Part shown: positions 28,950 to 36,837 of the stretch, in pieces | Position numbering within the stretch: the first letter of the stretch is position 1 | How the letters are laid out: every line of letters begins with the position of its first letter | From: a bacterium | Lineage (GTDB): Bacteria; Cyanobacteriota; Sericytochromatia; S15B-MN24; UBA4093 | Reading direction: 5' to 3' | DNA length: 64,000 bases | Assembly: GCA_017744355.1 (NCBI GenBank) | Contig: JAGIBK010000006.1 | Span: forward strand, 186,001 to 250,000 | Position numbers and translations under genes: made by a program | Notes under the pieces: model-generated | The model's input: only the letters and a program-made list of their open reading frames with translations | Databases searched by the model: none | Told to the model about the DNA's origin: nothing

Positions 28950-28981
28950 TAAGTTATTAACTTATGTTAAGTTGTAACAAC
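28950..28981 (+). promoter_or_regulatory. AT-rich overlapping inverted repeats upstream of the PucR-type regulator
   Basis: TAAGTT-ATT-AACTTA-TGT-TAAGTT (28950-28973) gives two overlapping perfect 6-bp inverted repeats, followed by GTTG-TAA-CAAC (28971-28981). In a GC-rich genome this is a conspicuous candidate operator or promoter about 100 bases before the regulator gene. Confidence 0.45.
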
Positions 28982-29084
28982 ACTTTACAAATCGATACTC
29001 GGCGGCCCGTGAGGACCCCGATCCCCATGGACCTCCAGGCGCTTCATCCGTAACGTCGGGCCGCTTTCGAGGGAGGGATTCAGG

Positions 29085-30434
29085 ATGCACGTGAGTTTCT
29101 ACGTTCCGGGGACAAGCGACCCGCACGCCAACGGGGCCACGGCCGGCAGCCAGAGCGCCTTCTCCCCCGCAGCCCTCGCGCTCTCGATCAACCTCACCCA
29201 GATCGCGCTCGACGGAGCGGGTCTCGAAGCCGTCGCCAAGGCGATCGCCAAGGAACTGGACGCTCCCGTCCTGATCGAAGACCGCCAGTTCAACCTCCTG
29301 GGCCATGGGGCCCCGGCGAGCGCCACCTCGCCCACCTACGACGAGATCGTCGCCTCCAACGGCACCCCGGTCGCCATCCTCAAGGAGCTCGAGGACGCCG
29401 GCACCCTGCGCCAGATGCGCACCGAGAAGGGGCTCTTGACCATCCCGACCGGCGAGGGCGGCAAGGAGCCGCGGCACCTCTGCCCCATCGTGGTGGGCGG
29501 CGAGATCATGGGCTATCTCTCTTGCGTCGACACCGACGGCAAAGCGGGGGCATTGGCCCCCGAATTCCTCATGGCGGGCGTGCATGCGGTGGCCATCGAG
29601 CTGCTCAAGCAAAAGGGCATCGCCGAGAACGAGCAAAAGCTCCGGCGCGACTTCTTCCGGGACCTGCTCTTCTCCAACGGCAACATCTCGCCCGAGACCC
29701 TCCACCGCCGCGCCACCTACCTGGGTTACCAGCTCTCCAGCGCCTACTGGGCCTTGACCGTCGAATTCGACCAGGTCCCCAACGAGGAGCTGTTGCCCGA
29801 TGAGGTCAAGAAGCTCGCGAGCAACCTCAACTCCCTGCTCTCCTTCAGGCAGGCCCTGGTCATCACCCAGACCCAGGGCGCCACCATCCTCTACCCCATC
29901 AAAGAGGGGCAGCCTACCCTCGACAAGATCAAGCACCTGGCCGAGACCATCCGCCAGAAGGTCCTAGCGGGCTCCGCCGGCTGGGGCGCGTCGATCGGGG
30001 TCGGACAGCTCTACAACGACCTGCTCTCGATCCCCCGGGCCTACCGTGAGGCGCAGCACGCCGTCAAGATCGGCCGCGCCCTCAACGGCCCCAACACCAT
30101 CGCCTGCTTTGCCGAGCTCGGCATCTATCGCATGCTGTTGCAGTTCGCCCAGACCCAGAACCCCAACGAGTTCTTCTGCGAGGCCCTCCAGCGCCTGCTC
30201 GAATACGACCAGCAGGCCGACAAGGAGCTGGTCAAGACCCTCACGGCCTTCCTCGAGTGCAACGGCAACCTCACCGAGACCTCGGACCGGCTCTTCATCC
30301 ACCGCAACACCCTCAAGTACCGCCTCGAGCGCATCCGGGACATCACCCAGATCGATCTGGACGACTCGGAAAACCGCCTGATGCTCCATCTGGGGCTCAA
30401 GATGAACCAGATCGTTTCGACCATCAAGCGATAA
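29085..30434 (+). CDS. PucR/CdaR-family transcriptional regulator
   Basis: 449 residues. The N-terminal 160 residues look like a GAF-type ligand-sensing domain (LIEDRQFNLLGHGAP, then LCPIVVGGEIMGYLSCVD). The middle (about 215-340) fits the GGDEF-like CdaR domain (GWGASIGVGQLYND, YREAQHAVKIGRAL). The C-terminus is the PucR helix-turn-helix: LTAFLECNGNLTETSDRLFI then HRNTLKYRLERI. Such regulators usually control catabolic genes in response to a small molecule; no obvious target operon adjoins it. GGGAGGGA precedes ATG 29085. AT-rich inverted repeats upstream may be its own operator. Confidence 0.88.
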   Translation: MHVSFYVPGTSDPHANGATAGSQSAFSPAALALSINLTQIALDGAGLEAVAKAIAKELDAPVLIEDRQFNLLGHGAPASATSPTYDEIVASNGTPVAILKELEDAGTLRQMRTEKGLLTIPTGEGGKEPRHLCPIVVGGEIMGYLSCVDTDGKAGALAPEFLMAGVHAVAIELLKQKGIAENEQKLRRDFFRDLLFSNGNISPETLHRRATYLGYQLSSAYWALTVEFDQVPNEELLPDEVKKLASNLNSLLSFRQALVITQTQGATILYPIKEGQPTLDKIKHLAETIRQKVLAGSAGWGASIGVGQLYNDLLSIPRAYREAQHAVKIGRALNGPNTIACFAELGIYRMLLQFAQTQNPNEFFCEALQRLLEYDQQADKELVKTLTAFLECNGNLTETSDRLFIHRNTLKYRLERIRDITQIDLDDSENRLMLHLGLKMNQIVSTIKR

Positions 30435-30451
30435 CGTCGGGCCTCCTCACC

Positions 30452-30486
30452 CCGCAAGGGACCGCCGTCTTGGCGGTCCCTTGCGG
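30452..30486 (+). terminator. Terminator-like hairpin after the PucR-type regulator
   Basis: CCGCAAGGGACCGCC pairs perfectly with GGCGGTCCCTTGCGG around GTCTT (15-bp stem). Followed by CTTCGTCGT, only a weak T-rich tail. Confidence 0.7.
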
Positions 30487-30619
30487 CTTCGTCGTATCGC
30501 TTGCTGGAGTCTTGTCTCGTCTCGACGGCCTGTGTTAGCGTCCCGCCTAAATCCCGCTGTGTGTCTCCGGCAAAGGACCTCACCGGCTGGACCTCACACC
30601 GATTGAAAGGAGGCAGGCA

Positions 30620-31486
30620 ATGGCCACTCTGGCGACGAAAGCCTTGACGGCGACGTTGTCCCTTGGAATTGGAATCGTCTGGGCCCTGCCAAGCCAGGCA
30701 CAGATGCGAACCTCACGGCCCTCTGTCGGCGGCGGATACAGCGTGTCGGCTCCTATGGTGTCCGAATCACGCCTGCCCCCCATGAACTTCATCGCCGTGC
30801 CGCGCGGGGACGTGATCCCCGAGGGCCGCGCGATCACCTCGGCGAACGTCCAGTTCAACCCAGGCGCGGCGACCCTCGGCACCCCGCCTGCCGGCGCGGG
30901 ACTGGGGTTCGGCTACTCGGGCAACGCGCTGTCGCTCAGCAGCCAGTCCTCGCTCGGACCCTCCGCCCAGCTCAACACGGGCATCACCGGCTACGCCACC
31001 ACGCCGTGGGCGGGGCGCATCGACGTTGCGGGCAAGTTCGGCCTGCTGCAAGAGCGCGGAGGCGGCCTGTTCAACCTGGCCGGCCAGGCTGGGACGGCCC
31101 TCAACGTGGACGCCAACGGCACCCCGAGCCTGGGCTTCGCGATCGGCGTGCCCATCTCCAAGACCTTCGGCCTCATGGGCGACAGCCGCCTCGCGCTGGG
31201 CATCTTCCCCAACTGGGGCACCGGCCTGATGGCACCCGGCGCCATCGGCAGCGAGCTGGTGCCCTCGACCCGCTTCGCGCTGGGGGTAGGCGGCTACCTG
31301 AACCTCGCGAACAACATCGGGCTGATCGCTGACACGAGCCTCGCCTCCGACGGGGCCATCGAAGCCAGCAACGTGGGCGTGGACTTCGGTCTCTCGCCTT
31401 CGGTAACGCTGCGCCTGAGCGCCGGCCTCCCCGGCACGATCGGCGGCGCGACCAGCTACGGTGCGGGTCTGCACTGGAGCTACTAG
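30620..31486 (+). CDS. Secreted beta-barrel or outer-membrane-like protein
   Basis: 288 residues. Signal peptide ending PSQA-Q near residue 28. From about 95 the sequence is Gly-rich with alternating hydrophobic residues (GLGFGYSGNALSLSS, GVGGYLNLANNIGLIADTS) and ends LHWSY, consistent with a C-terminal aromatic barrel signature. AAAGGAGG precedes ATG 30620. No family recognised. Confidence 0.75.
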   Translation: MATLATKALTATLSLGIGIVWALPSQAQMRTSRPSVGGGYSVSAPMVSESRLPPMNFIAVPRGDVIPEGRAITSANVQFNPGAATLGTPPAGAGLGFGYSGNALSLSSQSSLGPSAQLNTGITGYATTPWAGRIDVAGKFGLLQERGGGLFNLAGQAGTALNVDANGTPSLGFAIGVPISKTFGLMGDSRLALGIFPNWGTGLMAPGAIGSELVPSTRFALGVGGYLNLANNIGLIADTSLASDGAIEASNVGVDFGLSPSVTLRLSAGLPGTIGGATSYGAGLHWSY

Positions 31487-31494
31487 GAGGATAA

Positions 31495-31531
31495 AAGCGA
31501 GGGGGGCGCCGATCGGCGCCCCCCTTCGCTT
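31495..31531. terminator. Bidirectional terminator between convergent genes
   Basis: AAGCGAGGGGGGCGCC and GGCGCCCCCC-T-TCGCTT around GATC, a stem of about 16 bp with one bulged base, AT-rich at both feet. Lies between the barrel gene (+) and rnz (-); its right foot covers the rnz stop. Confidence 0.8.
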
Positions 31532-32477
31532 ATGAGACCAGCTCCGCCTTCAAGAGGTACGAATCGCCCTTCTCGGGAAGGGGAATGACCAGGCGGTCGA
31601 AGTCGTTGGGCATCACGATGCGGTCGAAGACGCCCCGGGCCTCCTGGATGATCTGGCGCGGCAGGTAGCGGAAGCTCATGTGGGTCAATGCGAGCAGCTT
31701 CACATCCGCATCCTTGCCCACCTGCGCCGCCTCGGCCGCCGTGGAGTGCATGGTCTGGCGGGCACGATCGGCCTCTTCGACGGTGAAGGTCGAGTCGTGG
31801 ACCAAGAGGTCCGCGCCGCGCGCGACCTCGACCACGCTCCGGCAGGGGCGAGTGTCCCCGGTCAGGACGATCTTGCGGCCCTGGCGCGTCTCGCCCATCA
31901 CCTGCTCGGGCCGCACCGGGCCGTTCGTGCCCTCGACCGTCTCACCGCGTTGCAGGCGGCCGAAATCGGGGCCGGGGGTCACGCCGAGGGCACGGGCGTG
32001 CTCGGGGTCGAAGCGGCCGGGCCGCTCATCCTCGATCAGGGCGTAGCCGATGCTGCTGATCTTGTGGTCGGTGGCGATCCCCACCACGCGGTAGTCGTCG
32101 AAGGGAATCTCGCCCCCCGGGGCGATCTCATGGTAGGTAACGGGGAAGTCGGTCTTGCCGATGAGGCGCTTGAGGACATCGAGGAAGTCCGACAGGCCTC
32201 GCGGGCCATAGACGGCCACCGGGGCGGTGCGGCCCCAGAGCTGCCAGGTCTTCACCAGGCCGGGCAGGCCGAGGTAGTGGTCGGCGTGCAGGTGGGTGAG
32301 CAGGACGTGCGAGATGTCGTTGATCCCGATGCCGATGCGGATCAGCTGGCGCTGGGTGCCTTCCCCGCAGTCCACCAGGAAGCGTTCGCTCCCGCGTTGG
32401 ATGAGGGTGGCCGAGAGGCCTCGCTGCGGGGTCGGGACCGAGCCGGCGGTCCCCAGAAAAAGCACGCTTAGTTCCAT
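31530..32477 (-). CDS. rnz: Ribonuclease Z (tRNA 3' end processing)
   Basis: 315 residues, normal length. Metallo-beta-lactamase fold with the zinc motif THLHADHYLGLPG; NGPVRPEQVMGETRQGRKI and the VLTGDTRPC aspartate motif follow, then HDSTF and the C-terminal LTHMSFRY histidine. The opening ELSVLFLGTAGSVPTPQRG is typical of RNase Z. The ATG at 32477 has no separate ribosome site; TG-C-TAGACT lies six bases upstream, suggesting a leaderless transcript. Confidence 0.95.
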   Translation of the reverse strand: MELSVLFLGTAGSVPTPQRGLSATLIQRGSERFLVDCGEGTQRQLIRIGIGINDISHVLLTHLHADHYLGLPGLVKTWQLWGRTAPVAVYGPRGLSDFLDVLKRLIGKTDFPVTYHEIAPGGEIPFDDYRVVGIATDHKISSIGYALIEDERPGRFDPEHARALGVTPGPDFGRLQRGETVEGTNGPVRPEQVMGETRQGRKIVLTGDTRPCRSVVEVARGADLLVHDSTFTVEEADRARQTMHSTAAEAAQVGKDADVKLLALTHMSFRYLPRQIIQEARGVFDRIVMPNDFDRLVIPLPEKGDSYLLKAELVS

Positions 32478-32483
32478 ACCCTC

Positions 32484-32492
32484 AGTCTAGCA
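32484..32492 (-). promoter_or_regulatory. Extended -10 promoter of rnz, six bases before the ATG
   Basis: Minus strand TG-C-TAGACT then GAGGGT then ATG. The arrangement is the same as at mutL and predicts transcription starting at the start codon. Confidence 0.45.
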
Positions 32493-32511
32493 CAGCCCGG
32501 CGCAAGCAAAA

Positions 32512-32535
32512 GCGCCCCCCGCTCACGGGGGGCGC
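32512..32535 (-). terminator. Rho-independent terminator of the acyl-CoA synthetase gene
   Basis: GCGCCCCCCG-loop-CGGGGGGCGC (10-bp stem) followed on the minus strand by TTTTGCTT. Located 14 bases past the synthetase stop. Confidence 0.8.
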
Positions 32536-32549
32536 CTTTCTTCGTGCGG

Positions 32550-34364
32550 TTACTGGGCGGCTGCAACCGGTGCCTTATCGTACATGGCGTCGATCGCCTC
32601 CTTATGACGCTTGAGAACGACACGCCGCCTGAGCGAGAGCTTGGGGGTCAGCTCTTCGGTGGCCTGGCTGAACTCCTGCGACAGGATCGCGAACTCCTTG
32701 ATCTGCTCGTAGCGTGCGAAGTCCTTGGTCTGGAGGTCGACCTCGCGCCGCAAGAGGGCGCGGACCTCGGGCTTGGCGGCGAGCGCCTCGTGGGTCGTCT
32801 CGGTCCAGCCGCGATCCTTGGCCTCCTTGAGGAGGTTCTCGAAGTTGGGCACGATCAGGGCGGTGATGTAGTTGCGGCCGTCGCCGACCACCATGGACTG
32901 GGCGATGAAGGGGCTCAGGGCGAGGGCCCCCTCGATGGGCTGGGGCGCGACGTTCTTGCCGTTCGACATCACCAGGATTTCCTTCTTGCGATCGGTGATG
33001 GTCAGGTAGCCGTCCTCGCTCAGGGTGCCCACGTCGCCGGTGCGCAGCCAGCCGTCGGGGGTGATGGCCTCGCGGGTGGCCTCTTCGTTGTTGAAGTAGC
33101 CGAGCATGATGTTGGGACCGCGCGCCAGGATCTCGCCGTCCTCGGCGATCTTGATCTCGACGTCGGTGAAAGCCTGGCCGACCGTGCCAATCCGGGCGCG
33201 GCCGGGGCGGTTCACGGCGATGACCGGTGAGGACTCGGTGAGGCCGTAGCCCTCGAGCACCGTGATGCCGAGGATCTGGAAGAACATGCCCACCTCGCGC
33301 GGCAAGGCGGCGCCGCCCGAGACGCAGCAGCGCAGGCGGCCGCCGGTGCGCTCGCGTACCTTCGAGAAGACGAGCTGGTCGGCGAGCTTGAGCTCCATGG
33401 CGGTCCAGGGACCGGGCTCCTGGCCCTGCTCCTTGGCCAGGAAGACACGGCGGCCGAGGTCCAGGGCCCAGGTGAACAGGGCGCGCTTGACCAGCGACCC
33501 CTCGTTGACCGAGCCGAGGACCCGGGCGCGGATCTTCTCGTAGACGCGCGGCACGCTGATGATGAAGGTCGGCTTGACCTCGACCAAGTTGGCGGCGATG
33601 GAGTCCATGGACTCGGCGTAAGCGGTGCAGGCGCCCTTGGTGAGGAAGGCGTAGTAGGCGACGCGCTCGAAGACGTGGCACAAAGGCAGGAAGCTCAGGG
33701 CGCTGTCCTCGGGCTTGAGGTCGATCAGGTCCAGCACGCCGCTCGCGTTGGTCGCGTGGTTGCGGTGGCTGAGCATGACCCCCTTGGGGTTGCCCGTGGT
33801 GCCCGAGGTGTAGATGATCGAGGCGATGCTCTGGGGCTCGACGGCGCGCTCCCGGTGGGCGATCTCCTCGTGGTGCTTGGTGCCGAGCGCTTCGCCCTTG
33901 GCGACGAAGTCGGCGAACTTGACGACCTCAAGGCCGGCGCCCTCTCCGGAGCTCGCGTCCATGACCACCACCAGGCGCAGCGAGTCGGCTTCCTTGGCGG
34001 CTTCAAGGACCTTGTCGCGCTGCTCGATCGACGAGCAGACCATGACCTCGGGGCGGGCGTCGTTGAGGATGAAGGCCAGCTGCTTGGGCGAGAGGGTCAT
34101 GTAGACCGGGACGTTGATGGCCCCGATGCGCTGGATGGCCATGTCCGTCTGGACCCACTCGGGCCGGTTCTCGCTCAGGAGGGCGACGCGATCGCCCGGA
34201 CGCACGCCAGCCTCGATCAAGGCAGAAGCGAGCGCCGTGACGCGGCGATCCATCTCGCCGAAGGTGATGTCGTGCCACGTCCCGTTCTGCTTGTACCTGA
34301 AGCCCACCCGTTCCCGGTTGCGCTCCATGGTGTGGTGGTAGATGGCGACGAGGGTTTCCAGCAT
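32550..34364 (-). CDS. Long-chain acyl-CoA synthetase (AMP-forming)
   Basis: 604 residues. Activates fatty acids to acyl-CoA through an acyl-AMP. AMP-binding motif YTSGTTGNPKGVMLSHRN, then SFLPLCHVFER, the GYGLTESSPV acceptor motif and DGWLRTGDVG; the C-terminal domain has KEILVMSNGKNVAP. Fits the FadD/Faa1-like group. Start ATG 34364 has GGAGG seven bases upstream; a longer in-frame form adds seven residues. Monocistronic between two hairpins. Confidence 0.94.
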   Translation of the reverse strand: MLETLVAIYHHTMERNRERVGFRYKQNGTWHDITFGEMDRRVTALASALIEAGVRPGDRVALLSENRPEWVQTDMAIQRIGAINVPVYMTLSPKQLAFILNDARPEVMVCSSIEQRDKVLEAAKEADSLRLVVVMDASSGEGAGLEVVKFADFVAKGEALGTKHHEEIAHRERAVEPQSIASIIYTSGTTGNPKGVMLSHRNHATNASGVLDLIDLKPEDSALSFLPLCHVFERVAYYAFLTKGACTAYAESMDSIAANLVEVKPTFIISVPRVYEKIRARVLGSVNEGSLVKRALFTWALDLGRRVFLAKEQGQEPGPWTAMELKLADQLVFSKVRERTGGRLRCCVSGGAALPREVGMFFQILGITVLEGYGLTESSPVIAVNRPGRARIGTVGQAFTDVEIKIAEDGEILARGPNIMLGYFNNEEATREAITPDGWLRTGDVGTLSEDGYLTITDRKKEILVMSNGKNVAPQPIEGALALSPFIAQSMVVGDGRNYITALIVPNFENLLKEAKDRGWTETTHEALAAKPEVRALLRREVDLQTKDFARYEQIKEFAILSQEFSQATEELTPKLSLRRRVVLKRHKEAIDAMYDKAPVAAAQ

Positions 34365-34411
34365 CGGTACCTCCTTCACGTGCAACGTTGCACCCTATAA
34401 CCATACCACGA

Positions 34412-34438
34412 GGGCGGGAAGCCATAAGCTTCCCGCCC
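34412..34438 (-). terminator. Terminator-like hairpin after khpA
   Basis: GGGCGGGAAGC-CATAA-GCTTCCCGCCC, a perfect 11-bp stem, 18 bases beyond khpA at the end of the ffh-rpsP-khpA unit. No T run. Confidence 0.6.
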
Positions 34439-34456
34439 CCATGATCGATTGTGAGC

Positions 34457-34696
34457 CTAATCGTTGAGCAGATCCAGGTAGATCGGCTCGCGCTGCTTGG
34501 CCCCGGCGGCCCTCAGGACGGTCCGGATCGCGTTGATCGTCCGGCCTTGCTTCCCGATGACCTTCCCGACGTCGTCGGGATCGACCTGGACGCCGAGGCG
34601 GATCGCGTCCGGATCATCTCTGCGCTCGATGCGCAGCGCCTCGGGGTTCGAGACGATGCCCTGCAGGATGATATCGGCAACGGCAACGGGGTCCAT
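34457..34696 (-). CDS. khpA: KH-domain RNA-binding protein KhpA
   Basis: 79 residues, one KH domain with the GxxG loop in VGKVIGKQGRTINAIRT. In other bacteria KhpA binds RNA with KhpB and influences cell division and envelope. Start ATG 34696 has AGGAGG six bases upstream. Gene order ffh-rpsP-khpA is widely conserved; rpsP ends 17 bases before it. Confidence 0.92.
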   Translation of the reverse strand: MDPVAVADIILQGIVSNPEALRIERRDDPDAIRLGVQVDPDDVGKVIGKQGRTINAIRTVLRAAGAKQREPIYLDLLND

Positions 34697-34713
34697 AGCG
34701 CCTCCTAATCGGA

Positions 34714-34977
34714 CTACGCGGTCGGGGTCGAGAGCTTCTCGAACGCGCCGATCTTCTTGAGCAGTTCGCGCGCGGTCTCGGTGGGCTGAGCGCCGGTACG
34801 GAGCCACTTGAGAGCGGCTTCCTCGTTGATGCGAACCTCAGCGGGCTCCTTCTGGGGATCGTAGAAACCGATCTCCTCGATCACGCGACCATCGCGACGG
34901 GAACGGCCATCAGCCACGACCATACGGTACTTGGGCTTCTTGGTCGCGCCGATGCGCTTAAGACGGATCTTCACCAT
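34714..34977 (-). CDS. rpsP: 30S ribosomal protein S16
   Basis: 87 residues: [20 protein letters not shown] is the standard S16 opening, with GFYDPQKEP and [14 protein letters not shown] following. Its ribosome site AAGGAGGTGAT is a near-complete complement of the 16S rRNA tail, as expected for a highly translated gene. Between ffh and khpA. Confidence 0.98.
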   Translation of the reverse strand: MVKIRLKRIGATKKPKYRMVVADGRSRRDGRVIEEIGFYDPQKEPAEVRINEEAALKWLRTGAQPTETARELLKKIGAFEKLSTPTA

Positions 34978-35014
34978 GTCTGTATCACCTCCTTGTCGCT
35001 TGATAAAGTCGACA

Positions 35015-36400
35015 CTAGCGCTTCTTGTTGGGCGGGAACGGAAACCCGCCGCCGAAGCCTTGTGGGAATTTTGGCATCTTCTTGCCGAACTGTTTCTCGA
35101 ACTTCCCGAACTGCTTCATCATCTGACGCATGTTCTCGAAGTCCTTGAGCAGCTTGTTCACCTCTTGGATCGAGGTCCCCGAGCCGTTGGCGACGCGCCG
35201 CTTGCGCGACATGTCGAGGAGCTTGGGGTTGCGGCGCTCCTTGGGCGTCATGGAGCCGATGATCGTCTCGATGCGCTTTAGTTGCTTTTCGCCCTCGGCG
35301 AGCTGATCCTTGCTGATGTCCACCCCCAGCATCTTGCCGATGGGCAGCATCTCGAAGATCTGCGAGAGCGAGCCGAGCTTCTTGACCTGGCGCATCTGGC
35401 CCACGAAGTCCTCGAGGTCGAACTCCGCCTTGCGGAACTTCTCCTCGAACTTCTTGGCCTCGGCCTCGTCGATGGTCTCCTGGGCGCGCTCGATCAGGGT
35501 GAGCACGTCGCCCATCCCGAGGATGCGAGTCGCGATCCGGTCGGGGTGGAAAGGCTCCAGGGCGTCCAGCTTCTCGCCGGCGCCTGCAAATTTGATGGGG
35601 CGGCCCGTGACCTGCTTGACCGAGAGGGCAGCACCCCCGCGGGTGTCGCCGTCGAGCTTGGTGAGCACCACGCCGGTGATGTCGAGGGCCTCGTGGAAGC
35701 TCTCGGCGATCTTGACCGCGTCCTGACCGGTCATGGCGTCGACCACCAGCAGGATCTCCTGCGGCTGGAGGGTCGCCTTGAGGCGGCGGATCTCGTCCAT
35801 CATCGCCTCGTCCACGTGCAGGCGGCCCGCCGTGTCGACGATGACGTAGTCCTTGCCGTTCTGCTTGGCGAAGGCGACGGCCTCGGTGGCGATGCCCACC
35901 GCGTCGGTGGACCCTTCCTGGAGGAAGACGGGAACGTTGATCTGCTTGCCCAGCACCTCGAGCTGCTTCATGGCCGCGGGACGGTACACGTCGCAGGCGA
36001 CCAGAAGGGGGTTGCGGCCCTTCTTGCGCAGGTAGAGGGCGAGCTTGCCCGAAGTGGTGGTCTTACCCGAGCCCTGGAGGCCGGCCATTAGGATGATCGT
36101 GGGGCCGGGATGGGCCTCGGCCAAAGGCGCACGCTCGCCGCCGAGCAAGGCGACCAGCTCGTCGTTGACGATCTTGATGAACTGCTGACCGGGGTTGAGG
36201 CCCTGCATGACCTCGGCGCCGAGGGCCTGCTCCTTGACCTTGGCGACGAACTCCTTGACCACCGCGAGGCTCACATCGGCCTCCAGCAGGGCACGCCGCA
36301 CTTCGCGCAGGGCCTCCGAGATGTTCTCCTCGGTGATCTTGCCCTGCCCGCGCAGCTTCTTGAAGACGTCTTGGAGCTTATCGCTCAGCGATTCGAACAT
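35015..36400 (-). CDS. ffh: Signal recognition particle GTPase Ffh
   Basis: 461 residues. N domain ([16 protein letters not shown]), G domain with [25 protein letters not shown] and [10 protein letters not shown], then the M domain ending with a Phe/Pro/Gly-rich tail ([13 protein letters not shown]) and the [15 protein letters not shown]-binding segment. Targets nascent membrane proteins with 4.5S RNA and FtsY. Start ATG 36400 follows CGGAG; a longer in-frame form adds 17 residues not typical of the family. First gene of ffh-rpsP-khpA. Confidence 0.97.
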   Translation of the reverse strand: MFESLSDKLQDVFKKLRGQGKITEENISEALREVRRALLEADVSLAVVKEFVAKVKEQALGAEVMQGLNPGQQFIKIVNDELVALLGGERAPLAEAHPGPTIILMAGLQGSGKTTTSGKLALYLRKKGRNPLLVACDVYRPAAMKQLEVLGKQINVPVFLQEGSTDAVGIATEAVAFAKQNGKDYVIVDTAGRLHVDEAMMDEIRRLKATLQPQEILLVVDAMTGQDAVKIAESFHEALDITGVVLTKLDGDTRGGAALSVKQVTGRPIKFAGAGEKLDALEPFHPDRIATRILGMGDVLTLIERAQETIDEAEAKKFEEKFRKAEFDLEDFVGQMRQVKKLGSLSQIFEMLPIGKMLGVDISKDQLAEGEKQLKRIETIIGSMTPKERRNPKLLDMSRKRRVANGSGTSIQEVNKLLKDFENMRQMMKQFGKFEKQFGKKMPKFPQGFGGGFPFPPNKKR

Positions 36401-36508
36401 GATGCTCCGATCGGATCCTGGAACGGCCTTGACCAAGCGGATCTTAGCCAAGACTTAACATTATAGGCGATCGCCACAACAACCGTCAATTGCGTCGGAA
36501 GCGACCGC

Positions 36509-36832
36509 TCAGGAGACATCTTCCGGCGGCTCGTCGTGGATCTCGGGATCCAGCTCGGAGGGATCCGGGGTGGGCTGGGGAGTTGGCGCGACAACGGGCC
36601 CGCCCGGCCGCGAGGGCTCCACCCCTTCGAAGGGAGTAGGCTCGGTCACAGGGCGCCACGTGGGGGTGGGCGTCGGGGTCGCAGAGGCAACGGGCCTTGC
36701 GGTGGGCGTCGGGGTCGGAGTGAGCTCCTGAGGGGGCACCAGACCCTCCACGCCCTTCTCGTCGGCGAAGCACCCGAGCAGGGTGAGGACCAGGGCTCCG
36801 GCGACCATGCGCCAGGCGACGCGGCTTGGCAT
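36509..36832 (-). CDS. Small proline/threonine-rich lipoprotein
   Basis: 107 residues. Signal peptide with lipobox LLGC, then low-complexity Pro/Thr repeats (LTPTPTPTARP, TPTPTPTWRP) and an acidic end. Such stretches are extended spacers. Start ATG 36832 lies five bases after the stop of the large NHL lipoprotein gene, so the two are co-transcribed. No ordered domain visible; function unknown. Confidence 0.7.
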   Translation of the reverse strand: MPSRVAWRMVAGALVLTLLGCFADEKGVEGLVPPQELTPTPTPTARPVASATPTPTPTWRPVTEPTPFEGVEPSRPGGPVVAPTPQPTPDPSELDPEIHDEPPEDVS

Positions 36833-36837
36833 AGGCA

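Noticed and set aside
28791..29084. CIRCE element for HrcA at clpB
   Set aside because: No TTAGCACTC-N9-GAGTGCTAA-like repeat; the HAIR-like repeat fits better.
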